Source: UBA7455 sp026713185
Lineage (GTDB): Bacteria > Pseudomonadota > Gammaproteobacteria > Pseudomonadales > Azotimanducaceae
DNA: 64,000 bases
Direction of reading: 5' to 3'
Assembly (NCBI GenBank): GCA_963665785.1
Contig: OY762456.1
Location: 2,604,001-2,668,000 of the forward strand
Below the pieces are notes generated by a model, which did not search any database, was not told the origin of the DNA, and saw nothing but the letters and a program-made list of their open reading frames with translations. Positions 9,308 through 17,245 of this stretch are shown here, in pieces (position 1 is the first letter of the stretch; the number at the start of each line of letters is the position of its first letter). A program made the translations under genes and the position numbers.

Positions 9308-10149
9308 CTGGAATACTGATGCAAGACAGCGAATTCCAGCATAATTTTCATACCCATACGTACCGTTGCAAACACGCGAGGGGAGATGTAGCCGACTATT
9401 GCGAAATGGCCATCAGGATGGGGATGAAGACCCTGGGAATTTCAGACCACTCCGCCCTGCCTGATGATCGCTGGATTCAGGGACGTATGAATTTTATCGA
9501 CCTGCCTGAATACGCGGCGGCCATTGACCGTGCCAGGGAAAAATATACCCAGCTCAGGATCGTCAAGGGGATGGAGTGTGAATACATCCCCGAACATGAG
9601 TCCTGGTATCAGGATGTGCTTTTAGGTGAGTATGAATTTGAATACCTGATCGGCGCCGCCCATTTTTTTCTGACGGAAGACGATACATGGGTCGGCACTT
9701 ATGGCGGAACGAATTCCGCCAGAGCGCTCAGACAATTTGCCGACTACAATGTCTCCATGATGGCCTCCGATACATTTGATTTTATTGCTCACCCGGACCT
9801 GTTCGGCAATTGTTACCGACACTGGGACGATGACTGCACTGCCTGTACTCGTGACATCATCGCTGCTGCTGTCGAATACGACGTTGGTCTGGAAGTCAAT
9901 GCCCTGGGTATTCGAAAACAGGCAAAAAAGAGTCCGGATAATCCCTTCCCCCTTTATCCATGGCTGCCATTCTGGGAAATAGCCAGCGAATACAACGTGA
10001 AAGTGATCGTCAATGCTGATGCTCACCGGCCGGAAGATCTACAGGGTAAGACCGGTGAAGCTTTCAGGATTGTAAATGACCTGGGACTCAATCACATGGA
10101 TGTCCACACTCTGGGTAAACAATCACAGGACATTACAGTAAACGCCTGA
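9304..10149 (+). CDS. PHP-domain phosphoesterase, histidinol-phosphatase-like
   Basis: This 281-residue protein carries the PHP metal-site motifs: HTH (H16, H18) at the N-terminus, H24, SDH (D48, H49), a mid-protein GAAHFF, and NADAH near the C-terminus. PHP enzymes hydrolyse phosphate esters with a multinuclear metal centre; the closest familiar type is HisK histidinol phosphatase. No other histidine-biosynthesis gene is nearby, and the gene overlaps an S9 peptidase (ATGA), so histidinol phosphate may not be the true substrate. Unlike cytosolic HisK, its location next to an exported peptidase is odd; the protein itself has no signal peptide. Confidence 0.75.
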   Translation: MTGILMQDSEFQHNFHTHTYRCKHARGDVADYCEMAIRMGMKTLGISDHSALPDDRWIQGRMNFIDLPEYAAAIDRAREKYTQLRIVKGMECEYIPEHESWYQDVLLGEYEFEYLIGAAHFFLTEDDTWVGTYGGTNSARALRQFADYNVSMMASDTFDFIAHPDLFGNCYRHWDDDCTACTRDIIAAAVEYDVGLEVNALGIRKQAKKSPDNPFPLYPWLPFWEIASEYNVKVIVNADAHRPEDLQGKTGEAFRIVNDLGLNHMDVHTLGKQSQDITVNA

Positions 10150-10275
10150 AGCTGACAGGTTCGTATCCCAATGCCGGCATCTTATCAAAGACCGGGCTGA
10201 ACTTTGAAACTATCTTGACTTGACCTCTGACCTTCATTCACAGAACATAGCCCGTTCGATAGCGAGGAGGAAAAT

Positions 10276-11076
10276 ATGCGACCCAATCATGTTAAACGTG
10301 CCTGGAAGGAAGGGAAACAGACAGTTGGGGGCTGGATTTCTTCCGACTCCATACATGTTGCCGAAACAATGGCCAGAGCAGGTTTCGACTGGCTGTGTAT
10401 CGATATGCAGCATGGCCTTCTGGATTATAATGACGTCAGGAGAATGCTGCCTGCCATCTCGACCACGGACACGATGCCTTTTGTCCGGGTTCCCTGGAAT
10501 GAACCTTACATTATCATGAAGGTGCTTGATGCAGGGGCTTACGGCGTCATAGTACCACTGGTCAACAACCGGGAAGAGGCAGAAAAAGCAGTTGCTGCCT
10601 GCCGGTATCCTCAGGATGGCATAAGGTCCTTTGGTCCAGTACGGGCAGGAATGTATGGCGGGAGGAGCTATGCCAAATACGCCAATGACGAGATGGCGTG
10701 TATTGCCATGATCGAGACTGCTGAAGCTCTGGAAAACCTGGATGATATCTGTTCCACCCCTGGCCTGGATGCCATTTATATCGGGCCTTCCGATCTGGCT
10801 TATGCCATTGGACTGCATGCCTCGGGAGACAACAGTGACCCGAGACATGTCGCGACAGTCAACCACGTTTATGCCACTGCAAGAAGGCACGGTATTCATG
10901 TTGGCATGCATACCGGCAGTCTGGAATACACCAAACGCTATCTGGAACAGGGTTTTGACATGGTAATGCTGGGAGCTGACATAGCGTTTATGAACCGGAT
11001 GGCATCCATGGAATTACAGACGGCGCGTAACGATACCGGAACCGACAGAATAGAACCTGGTGAGGATTACAGTTAA
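10276..11076 (+). CDS. HpcH/HpaI-family class II aldolase
   Basis: This 266-residue cytosolic enzyme should cleave or form 2-keto-3-deoxy or 4-hydroxy-2-oxo acids to pyruvate plus an aldehyde. The family residues are present: H46 in MQHG (base), R71 (pyruvate carboxylate), and the metal ligands E147 (MIET) and D173 (GPSD). The exact substrate (2,4-dihydroxyhept-2-enedioate, 2-keto-3-deoxy-rhamnonate and others) cannot be read from sequence. A strong GAGGAGGA site precedes the ATG. The sugar-acid-type genes at 15144-18349 are the nearest plausible pathway partners, though not in the same operon. Confidence 0.85.
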   Translation: MRPNHVKRAWKEGKQTVGGWISSDSIHVAETMARAGFDWLCIDMQHGLLDYNDVRRMLPAISTTDTMPFVRVPWNEPYIIMKVLDAGAYGVIVPLVNNREEAEKAVAACRYPQDGIRSFGPVRAGMYGGRSYAKYANDEMACIAMIETAEALENLDDICSTPGLDAIYIGPSDLAYAIGLHASGDNSDPRHVATVNHVYATARRHGIHVGMHTGSLEYTKRYLEQGFDMVMLGADIAFMNRMASMELQTARNDTGTDRIEPGEDYS

Positions 11077-11135
11077 ACAACGACATAAAGGTGGGAAAAT
11101 ATCCCTTCTGACCCATTAATTACGGTGGTAAACCC

Positions 11136-11957
11136 ATGGCAACAGAATCCGACGATCTGAATCTGGCCCTGTTCTGCGATTTTGAAAACGTGGCTCTGGG
11201 TGTCAATGACGCCAACATCCCGGAATTCAATATCCAGCTGGTCATGGAACGCCTGCTACTCAAAGGCAGTATTGTCGTCAAAAAAGCCTACTGTGACTGG
11301 GCACGATACAAGGAATTCAAGCCGGTCATGCACAACGCCTCGTTTGAGCTGATCGAAATTCCCCACACCCGCCAATCCGGTAAAAATTCCGCTGATATAC
11401 GAATGGTGGTTGATGCCCTGGACCTCTGTTATACCAAGGAGCATATCGATACCTTTGTCATCATCAGTGGCGATTCAGATTTTTCGCCACTGGTGAGTAA
11501 ACTCCGTGAGAACGACAAGCTTGTCATCGGCGTCGGTGTCAAGAATTCCACATCCGACCTCCTGATGCATAATTGCGATGAATTCATCTTCTACGACGAT
11601 CTTGACCGGGAGGAGCGATCTCATACCAAACGCAAAAAGAAAAATACAAACCGAAAGGCTCCCGCAAAAGAACAAACACCGAAGAAAACCGGCAAAGAAG
11701 ACCCCATTGAAGAGGCTATAAATCTGGTTCTGGAGACCGCTGAGGCGTTATACACCGAACAGGGCGACAGAAAACAACTCTGGGGGTCCATGATCAAACA
11801 GACATTGAAACGCCGACACCCTGGATTTAACGAACGTTTTTATGGCGTCAGGTCCTTCAGCGACCTGCTGGAAGAAGCAGAAAGCCGGGGACTGCTCCAA
11901 CTGGAATCCGATGAACGCTCAGGCGGCTACATTATCAAGTCCATCAAGGAAAGCTAA
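11136..11957 (+). CDS. NYN-domain protein with C-terminal LOTUS/OST-HTH domain
   Basis: This 273-residue protein has an N-terminal NYN (PIN-like, DUF88/LabA) domain with the acidic residues expected of a metal-dependent nuclease: CDFEN (D15), SADIRM (D87) and SGDSDF (D113, D115). A Lys-rich linker at about 165-190 (KRKKKN, KAPAKEQTPKK) follows, then a helical OST-HTH/LOTUS-type domain (about 195-270) that in other proteins binds RNA. It probably acts on RNA. The gene stands alone between an aldolase and the oppositely oriented msrB. The domain call is confident; the target is unknown. Confidence 0.85.
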   Translation: MATESDDLNLALFCDFENVALGVNDANIPEFNIQLVMERLLLKGSIVVKKAYCDWARYKEFKPVMHNASFELIEIPHTRQSGKNSADIRMVVDALDLCYTKEHIDTFVIISGDSDFSPLVSKLRENDKLVIGVGVKNSTSDLLMHNCDEFIFYDDLDREERSHTKRKKKNTNRKAPAKEQTPKKTGKEDPIEEAINLVLETAEALYTEQGDRKQLWGSMIKQTLKRRHPGFNERFYGVRSFSDLLEEAESRGLLQLESDERSGGYIIKSIKES

Positions 11958-11996
11958 ACTGTCAACACCCGGCTATTAAACAATGACTAATCGGGT

Positions 11997-12371
11997 TTAT
12001 TTTATCTCCCGGGCAATGAACTTCATAGAGATTGAATTGACGCAGTGCCTGACATTCTTGGCAGTTAATCGTTCGCCCTCAAAAACATGCCCAAGATGTC
12101 CGCCGCAATTCGAACAAAGAATTTCTATCCGCATACCGTCGGCATCGACCTTCCGCGCCACGGCGCCTTCTATCTCATCGTCAAAGCCGGGCCAGCCACA
12201 GTGGGAATTAAATTTGTCTTCAGAACGATACAGCGGTGCATCGCACTGCCTGCAGATATAAATACCGTCTCCAAAAAAATTGTCGAACTCCCCCGTAAAT
12301 GGCATCTCGGTACCTTTATGAAGGATTACCTGCTGCTCACGGGGAGTCAGTTCATTATATTTTCCCGTCAT
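11997..12371 (-). CDS. msrB: Peptide-methionine (R)-S-oxide reductase
   Basis: This 124-residue cytosolic enzyme repairs methionine-R-sulfoxide in oxidised proteins. Two CxxC pairs (C40/C43 and C86/C89) form the structural zinc site. C110 in RHCVNSISMKF is the catalytic cysteine, and C58 in HCGWPGF sits at the usual resolving position. Length and motifs match the family from end to end. It is transcribed towards the NYN gene (stop 39 bases from that gene's stop). A repeat-rich stretch lies just upstream of its start. Confidence 0.95.
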   Translation of the reverse strand: MTGKYNELTPREQQVILHKGTEMPFTGEFDNFFGDGIYICRQCDAPLYRSEDKFNSHCGWPGFDDEIEGAVARKVDADGMRIEILCSNCGGHLGHVFEGERLTAKNVRHCVNSISMKFIAREIK

Positions 12372-12410
12372 AAGTTCTCCCGATATCCCAGCACCATAAT
12401 ATCAGAAAAC

Positions 12411-12707
12411 CCAAAACCATCCGCAAACAGCCTCATTAATATAACGATCTACCAAACAAGCACAATATCCGACAAACAGCAGATGGCTTTGGGGTGTTCA
12501 TTTGCGTAAGCCTAATGTCGGAGCGCCGAACTGGAGGAGAGAGACTACAGGCTCTCGGGGGAAGCGAGGGAAGCCAGGAGGGACGCGCAGACGCTGAAGC
12601 AAATGAATGCCCCAAAGCCATCTGCGAACAGCCTCATTAAATAAAACGATCTATCAAATAAGCACATCATCCGACCCAAAGCCATCTGCGAAAACCCTGA
12701 ATTAAAC
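12411..12707. repeat. Repeat cluster: direct repeats around an inverted-repeat element
   Basis: The 330 bases between msrB and the PyrD fusion hold no gene. Two direct repeats of about 63 bases (12411-12473 and 12612-12675) share CAGCCTCATTAA and AACGATCTA plus flanks with about 10 differences. A third partial copy (12675-12707) runs into the stop codon of the next gene. Between the full copies is a 145-base element (12480-12624) with 26-base inverted ends that differ at two positions; the right end is also the start of the second direct repeat. The GC-rich centre (12506-12598) has smaller hairpins. It resembles a MITE or a REP cluster. Confidence 0.6.
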
Positions 12708-14336
12708 AGACTGACCCCCGGTCATAAAAGGACCATCAACACATAGTCTTCTTCCATCCGGAGTATGGCAGGACCCACAGATACCCACACCACATTTGGT
12801 AAGGTAATCAATGGCACTGAATATTTTGTTGCCGGACACGAATGCCCGTTCCACCTTTTCCGCAGCATGAACCATGGGCGCCGGACCGCAATTGTAAAAC
12901 ACCAGATTATTGCGTTCATCCGCCGACATGGCTGCCAGATGTTCAGACACCAGATCCGTCACCAGACCATGGAAACCTGCACTCCCATCATCAGTCGCAA
13001 TGTGAACATCGGCAACCGCCTTGCATTCATCGACAAAATACAGTCTGTCCTTGCTGCGAGCGCCCATGAAAATATCGGCATTGCCAAAATCCCGGGCAAT
13101 CTGATAGACGGCAGCCAGACCGGTACCCCCAGCCACGGCCATGATCCTGGTACCATCCCCGATATCTACAGGAATACCATAAGTACCTCTCACCAGCAGT
13201 TCATCTCCCGCTTCAAGTTTTAACAGCGCGTGGGTGAAAATACCAACATCGATGACTACAAGAGAAAACGGATCATCGGTCAGTACAGAAAAAGGTTTCT
13301 CACCAACACCGGGAATCCATGTAAAAACAAACTCTCCGGCACGTATATCCAGGCTGCCATCGAAAGTGAGAATGGAAATATCACTGGTAATCCGCTCGTT
13401 TTTCACAAGTGTGTAAGGTTTGAAATCCATTTCCACGTCATTGCAGACAAGCGCTGCACTCTGGCTTGATCCATCCACCAGATCCTGATGCAGACAATCG
13501 AAATACGCTTTTATCTCGGGTGATTTCATCCCTGTCAGTGCTGAACCTACACCGAAAATATCAACACCTTCCCTGGCAAACGCCCGTACGTCATCCGCAT
13601 TGCTGATGCCTCCACAACCTATGATGGGCAGGTCCACCGCTTCACGAATCTCTTTAACGCATTTGAGCGCAACGGGTAAAATGCCCTTGCCTGACTTACC
13701 CCCCAGGATATTGGTCAGCACAGGCTCACCATAAGCAGTGTAACTGGCAGGCCCCACTGTATTAATGGCACAGATCGCATCCGCTCCACCCTCCGCGGCT
13801 GCAATGGCAATTGCCCCGATATCGGGCACATTCGGTGTAAGTTTGGGTACCACCGGCACATCCACGGCAGACTTGACCGCACTGGTAATTTCCCTGACAA
13901 GATCTGCATCCTGACCCATATCCATACCGTAGCCTTTGGCATGAGGACAGGAAAGATTAAGTTCAAGACCATCGGAAAAAGGCGCCAGTTTTACGGCCAC
14001 CGCCACGATCTCTTCCAGACTCCCGCCAAAAATCGAAGTCAGCAGGAATCGATTTGACGGAACTTCAAGTTCAGACAACTGTTTGACGGCCTGATCAGCC
14101 CCTGGATTAGTCAGCCCCACTGCATTCATGTAACAACCCGGCGCATATTGGAGCATGATGGGTTCCCGATTACCTGCTCTCGGTACTGGCCCGATACTCT
14201 TGGTGGTCATTACCCCGATCAGGGGAACATGATCGAACAGGTATTGAATGACAGGCGTCGCGGTGGCAACGATGCCAGAGGGAATGGTATATGGACCTGC
14301 AATCGGCTTGCCAAGAAATTCGTAACCTGCCGTCAA
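12702..14336 (-). CDS. Dihydroorotate dehydrogenase fused to PyrK-like electron-transfer subunit
   Basis: This 544-residue protein joins two enzymes. Residues 1-300 are a class 1 dihydroorotate dehydrogenase barrel with the Cys base in LNLSCP (C130) and the FMN-site CGGIS. Residues 305-544 resemble PyrK: a flavin domain, an NAD-site VAGGTGLAAVYQIA, and a 2Fe-2S pattern of C515, C520, C523 and C532. In class 1B enzymes these are separate PyrD and PyrK chains that pass electrons to NAD. Most Gammaproteobacteria use the quinone-linked class 2 PyrD. The gap between C523 and C532 (8 residues) is short for PyrK. Its true substrate could be another dihydropyrimidine. It is a single gene, not in a pyr operon. 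Confidence 0.85.
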   Translation of the reverse strand: MTAGYEFLGKPIAGPYTIPSGIVATATPVIQYLFDHVPLIGVMTTKSIGPVPRAGNREPIMLQYAPGCYMNAVGLTNPGADQAVKQLSELEVPSNRFLLTSIFGGSLEEIVAVAVKLAPFSDGLELNLSCPHAKGYGMDMGQDADLVREITSAVKSAVDVPVVPKLTPNVPDIGAIAIAAAEGGADAICAINTVGPASYTAYGEPVLTNILGGKSGKGILPVALKCVKEIREAVDLPIIGCGGISNADDVRAFAREGVDIFGVGSALTGMKSPEIKAYFDCLHQDLVDGSSQSAALVCNDVEMDFKPYTLVKNERITSDISILTFDGSLDIRAGEFVFTWIPGVGEKPFSVLTDDPFSLVVIDVGIFTHALLKLEAGDELLVRGTYGIPVDIGDGTRIMAVAGGTGLAAVYQIARDFGNADIFMGARSKDRLYFVDECKAVADVHIATDDGSAGFHGLVTDLVSEHLAAMSADERNNLVFYNCGPAPMVHAAEKVERAFVSGNKIFSAIDYLTKCGVGICGSCHTPDGRRLCVDGPFMTGGQSV

Positions 14337-14582
14337 GGTACCTTCATCTCCATAGGGACTTTTGGCCGCATATCATACCAGTGTTGTGAGAATATGAGCT
14401 GAAAAACATGCGGGAATCCCATCATTCAGGGTGGAATGGATAACGGGAATGGTGTAGCGCAGCCTGACACAAACAGACCTGACAGTCGTGACTTTACACT
14501 GCCAGGTCTTTCATGAAGCAAATGAAATTTCCTGAAATTCGGAGGATAAAAGATCCTCGACGGATTCAGGATCAGTCAGCCG

Positions 14583-14945
14583 TTAGCCTTCGCCTTCCGC
14601 AGCTTCTGCTTCAGCGGGAGCTTCTTCTTCAGCCGGGGCTTCTGCCTCTGAGGAATCATCTGACTCTGCGGGAACAATGTCTGCCATCGGCGCAGTACCA
14701 TCATCCGCAGCTGCTGCTTCGCCATCTCCTTCGGAAGCATCTGACTCAGCAGGGACAAGATCTGCCATCGGCTCGGTTTCTGCCGCTTCTTCTGCTGGTT
14801 CTTCTGCCGCTGTTTCTGCACTATCCATGGTTTCCACTTCAGTTGCCGGGGCAGTTTCAGTTTCAGTTTCCATCTGGTCACAACTACTCAGAAACAGGGA
14901 CGATGTAATGACTACTACAGCACCTAAAAATACAAAAATTCTCAC
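14583..14945 (-). CDS. Acidic Ala/Glu-rich lipoprotein
   Basis: This is a small exported lipoprotein of 120 residues with a signal ending LFLSSC (lipidated C22), followed by a disordered chain of Glu, Ala, Asp and Thr. It contains a duplicated block, PMADLVPAESD and PMADIVPAESD, about 32 residues apart. I chose GTG 14945 because GAGGAG lies 7 bases upstream and it yields a clean MRIF lipoprotein signal; an in-frame ATG at 14966 and TTG at 14972 exist. Function is unknown. A small hairpin at 14542-14558 lies beyond its stop, without a clear T-run. Confidence 0.6.
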   Translation of the reverse strand: MRIFVFLGAVVVITSSLFLSSCDQMETETETAPATEVETMDSAETAAEEPAEEAAETEPMADLVPAESDASEGDGEAAAADDGTAPMADIVPAESDDSSEAEAPAEEEAPAEAEAAEGEG

Positions 14946-15143
14946 TAGAACACTCCTCAAAGCCATGAGCAAAGGAGTATAACATGTTATGTAAATTTTT
15001 TTGCACAGTTAATTTTCACTTAATATGGAGCAGATTCCTGTGTAGTTGTTCAATGTTGCAGATACAGGTGTTAACGACTTCATTCATTGGCAGTAAAAAA
15101 ATTACACTGTTAATATCAGGGTCTGACCAACAGGAGGACTGCA

Positions 15144-16748
15144 GTGGCAGAGGATATTGCTGACATTCTGATTATCGGAGCAGGAGCTTCCAGTGCTGCA
15201 GCCGCCTGGAGTCTTGCGGATACCAGGATGCGGATTATCTGTCTTGAACAGGGTGACTGGATGAATCCCTCGGAGTATCCCAGCAACAGTAAGCAATGGG
15301 AGGTTCTCAGACAGGTGGACTATAACCAGAGTCCGAATATCCGCAAAAGGGAAACTGATTATCCGATTAATGAAAAAGACTCGGCGGTTTCTATCGCCAA
15401 TTTCAATGGCGTTGGCGGTGGCACGATACTCTATTCAGCACATTTTCCACGTTTAAAACCCTCCGACTTCAGAGTGAAATCGATGGATGGTGTCGCAGAC
15501 GACTGGCCAATCGACTATAAGACGCTGGATCCTTATTTTGCACAGAATGACCGCAACATGGGCGTATCGGGACTGGCAGGAGACCCGGCTATCCCCTGGC
15601 ACGAACCACCACTGCCTCCCATACCCATCGGCAGGATGGGTGAGGCGATGGGACGCGGATTAAATAAACTGGGGTGGCACTGGTGGCCCTCAGATGCCGC
15701 CATTATCTCGGAAGATTATGAGGGTCGGGGAAAGTGCCTGAACCTTGGTCCCTGCAACTCCGGGTGTGCCCAGGGCGCAAAAAGCAGTGTTGATGTTGCC
15801 TATTGGCCAGTCAATCAGCGCCTGGGAGTGGAACTCAGGACGCGATGCAGGGTCAGTCAAATCCTGGTGGATGATAATGACATGGCCACTGGCGTACTTT
15901 ACTTTGATGAAAACGGCGTTGAGCATCTGCAACGGGCAGAAATTGTCATCATGGCCTGCAACGGCGTCGGAACTCCCCGGTTGCTCCTTAATTCCACCTC
16001 GGCCGGATTCCCCGATGGTCTTGCCAACCGGTCAGGACTGGTTGGCAAGAATCTGATGTTCCATCCCATTGGATTCGTTGAGGGGTATCTGGATCAACCT
16101 CTGGATTCACACCTGGGTCCGCAGGGCACCTGCATATTGAGTCAGGAATTCTACGAAACTGATCCTGCACGGGATTTCGTACGTGGATATTCTTTGCAGA
16201 TTGTCCGGGGGCAACCGCCAGCCAGCATCGCTGTCTCCGGTACACAACGTGGCGACATCCCATGGGGAGCCCGTCATCACGAGGCTTATCAAAAGTACGT
16301 GGGACGTTCTGTAATGATGGCTGTAATGTGTGAGGATTTACCGGAATTATGCAATACCGTTACCCTGGATCCCGAACTGACAGACTCCAACGGCATTCCC
16401 GCACCTAAAATTACCTATCGTTTCAGTGAAAACAGCAAACGCATGTTGCAACACGGCCTGCAAAAAGGAACTGAAGCCATGGAAGCTGCCGGTGCATTTA
16501 AAGTCTACACAATGAACCAGGTCAGGGACACCGGATGGCATCTTATGGGTACTGCCAGAATGGGCACTGACCCCGAAAACTCTGTAGTCAATGAATGGGG
16601 CCGGTCCCATGATGTGAAAAATCTGTTCATCATCGATGGCAGTATCTTCGTCACATGCGGAGCCGTGAACCCCACCACGACAATTCAGGCACTTGCACTT
16701 TATGTTGCGGATTCCATCAAAAAAAATCTCGCCAACCTGTTCGATTAG
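15144..16748 (+). CDS. GMC-family FAD oxidoreductase
   Basis: This 534-residue flavoprotein dehydrogenates an alcohol, probably a sugar or polyol. It has the N-terminal FAD Rossmann motif LIIGAGASSAAAA (9-21), a GGGTILYSAHF FAD-ring segment, and the C-terminal pair HLMGTARMG (active-site His) and GAVNPTTTIQAL (Asn). It starts at GTG 15144 behind AGGAGG. No Tat or Sec signal is seen. A small-subunit gene follows 8 bases downstream, the same arrangement as gluconate 2-dehydrogenase-like complexes, so the two proteins probably form a complex. The substrate is not identifiable; the downstream mandelate-racemase-type gene hints at an aldonic acid route. Confidence 0.88.
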   Translation: MAEDIADILIIGAGASSAAAAWSLADTRMRIICLEQGDWMNPSEYPSNSKQWEVLRQVDYNQSPNIRKRETDYPINEKDSAVSIANFNGVGGGTILYSAHFPRLKPSDFRVKSMDGVADDWPIDYKTLDPYFAQNDRNMGVSGLAGDPAIPWHEPPLPPIPIGRMGEAMGRGLNKLGWHWWPSDAAIISEDYEGRGKCLNLGPCNSGCAQGAKSSVDVAYWPVNQRLGVELRTRCRVSQILVDDNDMATGVLYFDENGVEHLQRAEIVIMACNGVGTPRLLLNSTSAGFPDGLANRSGLVGKNLMFHPIGFVEGYLDQPLDSHLGPQGTCILSQEFYETDPARDFVRGYSLQIVRGQPPASIAVSGTQRGDIPWGARHHEAYQKYVGRSVMMAVMCEDLPELCNTVTLDPELTDSNGIPAPKITYRFSENSKRMLQHGLQKGTEAMEAAGAFKVYTMNQVRDTGWHLMGTARMGTDPENSVVNEWGRSHDVKNLFIIDGSIFVTCGAVNPTTTIQALALYVADSIKKNLANLFD

Positions 16749-16756
16749 GAGACTTC

Positions 16757-17224
16757 ATGGCTGATCTGATTGCATCGGATGCTCTTCTGACAGAAGAGCA
16801 GAGCCAAACCCTTCGGCTATTGTTAAACATGATCATTCCACCCGACGCAGAACGCGGTATGCCTGGTGCGGCGGAATTGGATTTTATGGGATACGTTATT
16901 GAATTCGCCAACGACCGGATTGAACACATCCTGAGAGAACTGGATTCTCTAAACGAGAGTTCCCGCAGTCAATATACTGTCACGTTTCCCCAGCTCGACG
17001 ATATCGACCGGGAAGCTCTGGTCAAGAGGCTACATTCAACCCGGCGTCAGTTTGTCCGGAATATCGAGGTGCAGACCATGTTTTGCTATTATCAGGATGA
17101 CAAGGTACTGGAAGCACTGGGAAAGGAAGCAAGACCACCCTTCCCCAAAGGTAATGAAGTGTTACGGGGCGATTTATCCCTGCTGGACCCCGTGCGTCAA
17201 AGACCAAAACTGTATCGGGAATAG
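16757..17224 (+). CDS. Gluconate 2-dehydrogenase subunit 3-like protein
   Basis: This 155-residue protein follows the GMC oxidoreductase after 8 bases and starts at ATG 16757 behind AGGAG. It shows the subunit-3 pattern: an early SQTLRLLLNMIIPPDAERGMPGA segment (residues about 13-36) and a helical remainder ending in charged residues. In characterised complexes this small subunit helps assemble or export the flavoprotein subunit. The usual N-terminal Tat signal is absent here, matching the lack of a signal on its partner. Confidence 0.75.
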   Translation: MADLIASDALLTEEQSQTLRLLLNMIIPPDAERGMPGAAELDFMGYVIEFANDRIEHILRELDSLNESSRSQYTVTFPQLDDIDREALVKRLHSTRRQFVRNIEVQTMFCYYQDDKVLEALGKEARPPFPKGNEVLRGDLSLLDPVRQRPKLYRE

Positions 17225-17226
17225 AA

Positions 17227-17243
17227 TATTGGGGTCGGAGTAA
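17227..17243 (+). repeat. Half copy of the GGGGTCGGAGTAA repeat acting as ribosome binding site
   Basis: TATTGGGGTCGGAGTAA here is the left arm of the palindromic repeat seen at 19009, 20191, 20268 and 26382. Its GGAG (17237-17240) lies 5 bases before the ATG of the next gene, so the repeat arm appears to provide the Shine-Dalgarno sequence. Confidence 0.6.
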
Positions 17244-17245
17244 TA

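Noticed and set aside
12411..12707. Integron attC site or cassette
   Set aside because: No GTTRRRY core or R/L box arrangement is visible, and no integrase is nearby.
14542..14558. Hairpin GAGGAT/ATCCTC as a terminator of the acidic lipoprotein gene
   Set aside because: The stem is only 6 bases and no T-run follows in the direction of transcription.
15001..15026. TTGCAC ... TAATAT as a promoter for the GMC operon
   Set aside because: The spacer is only 14 bases; the region is AT-rich so chance matches are expected.
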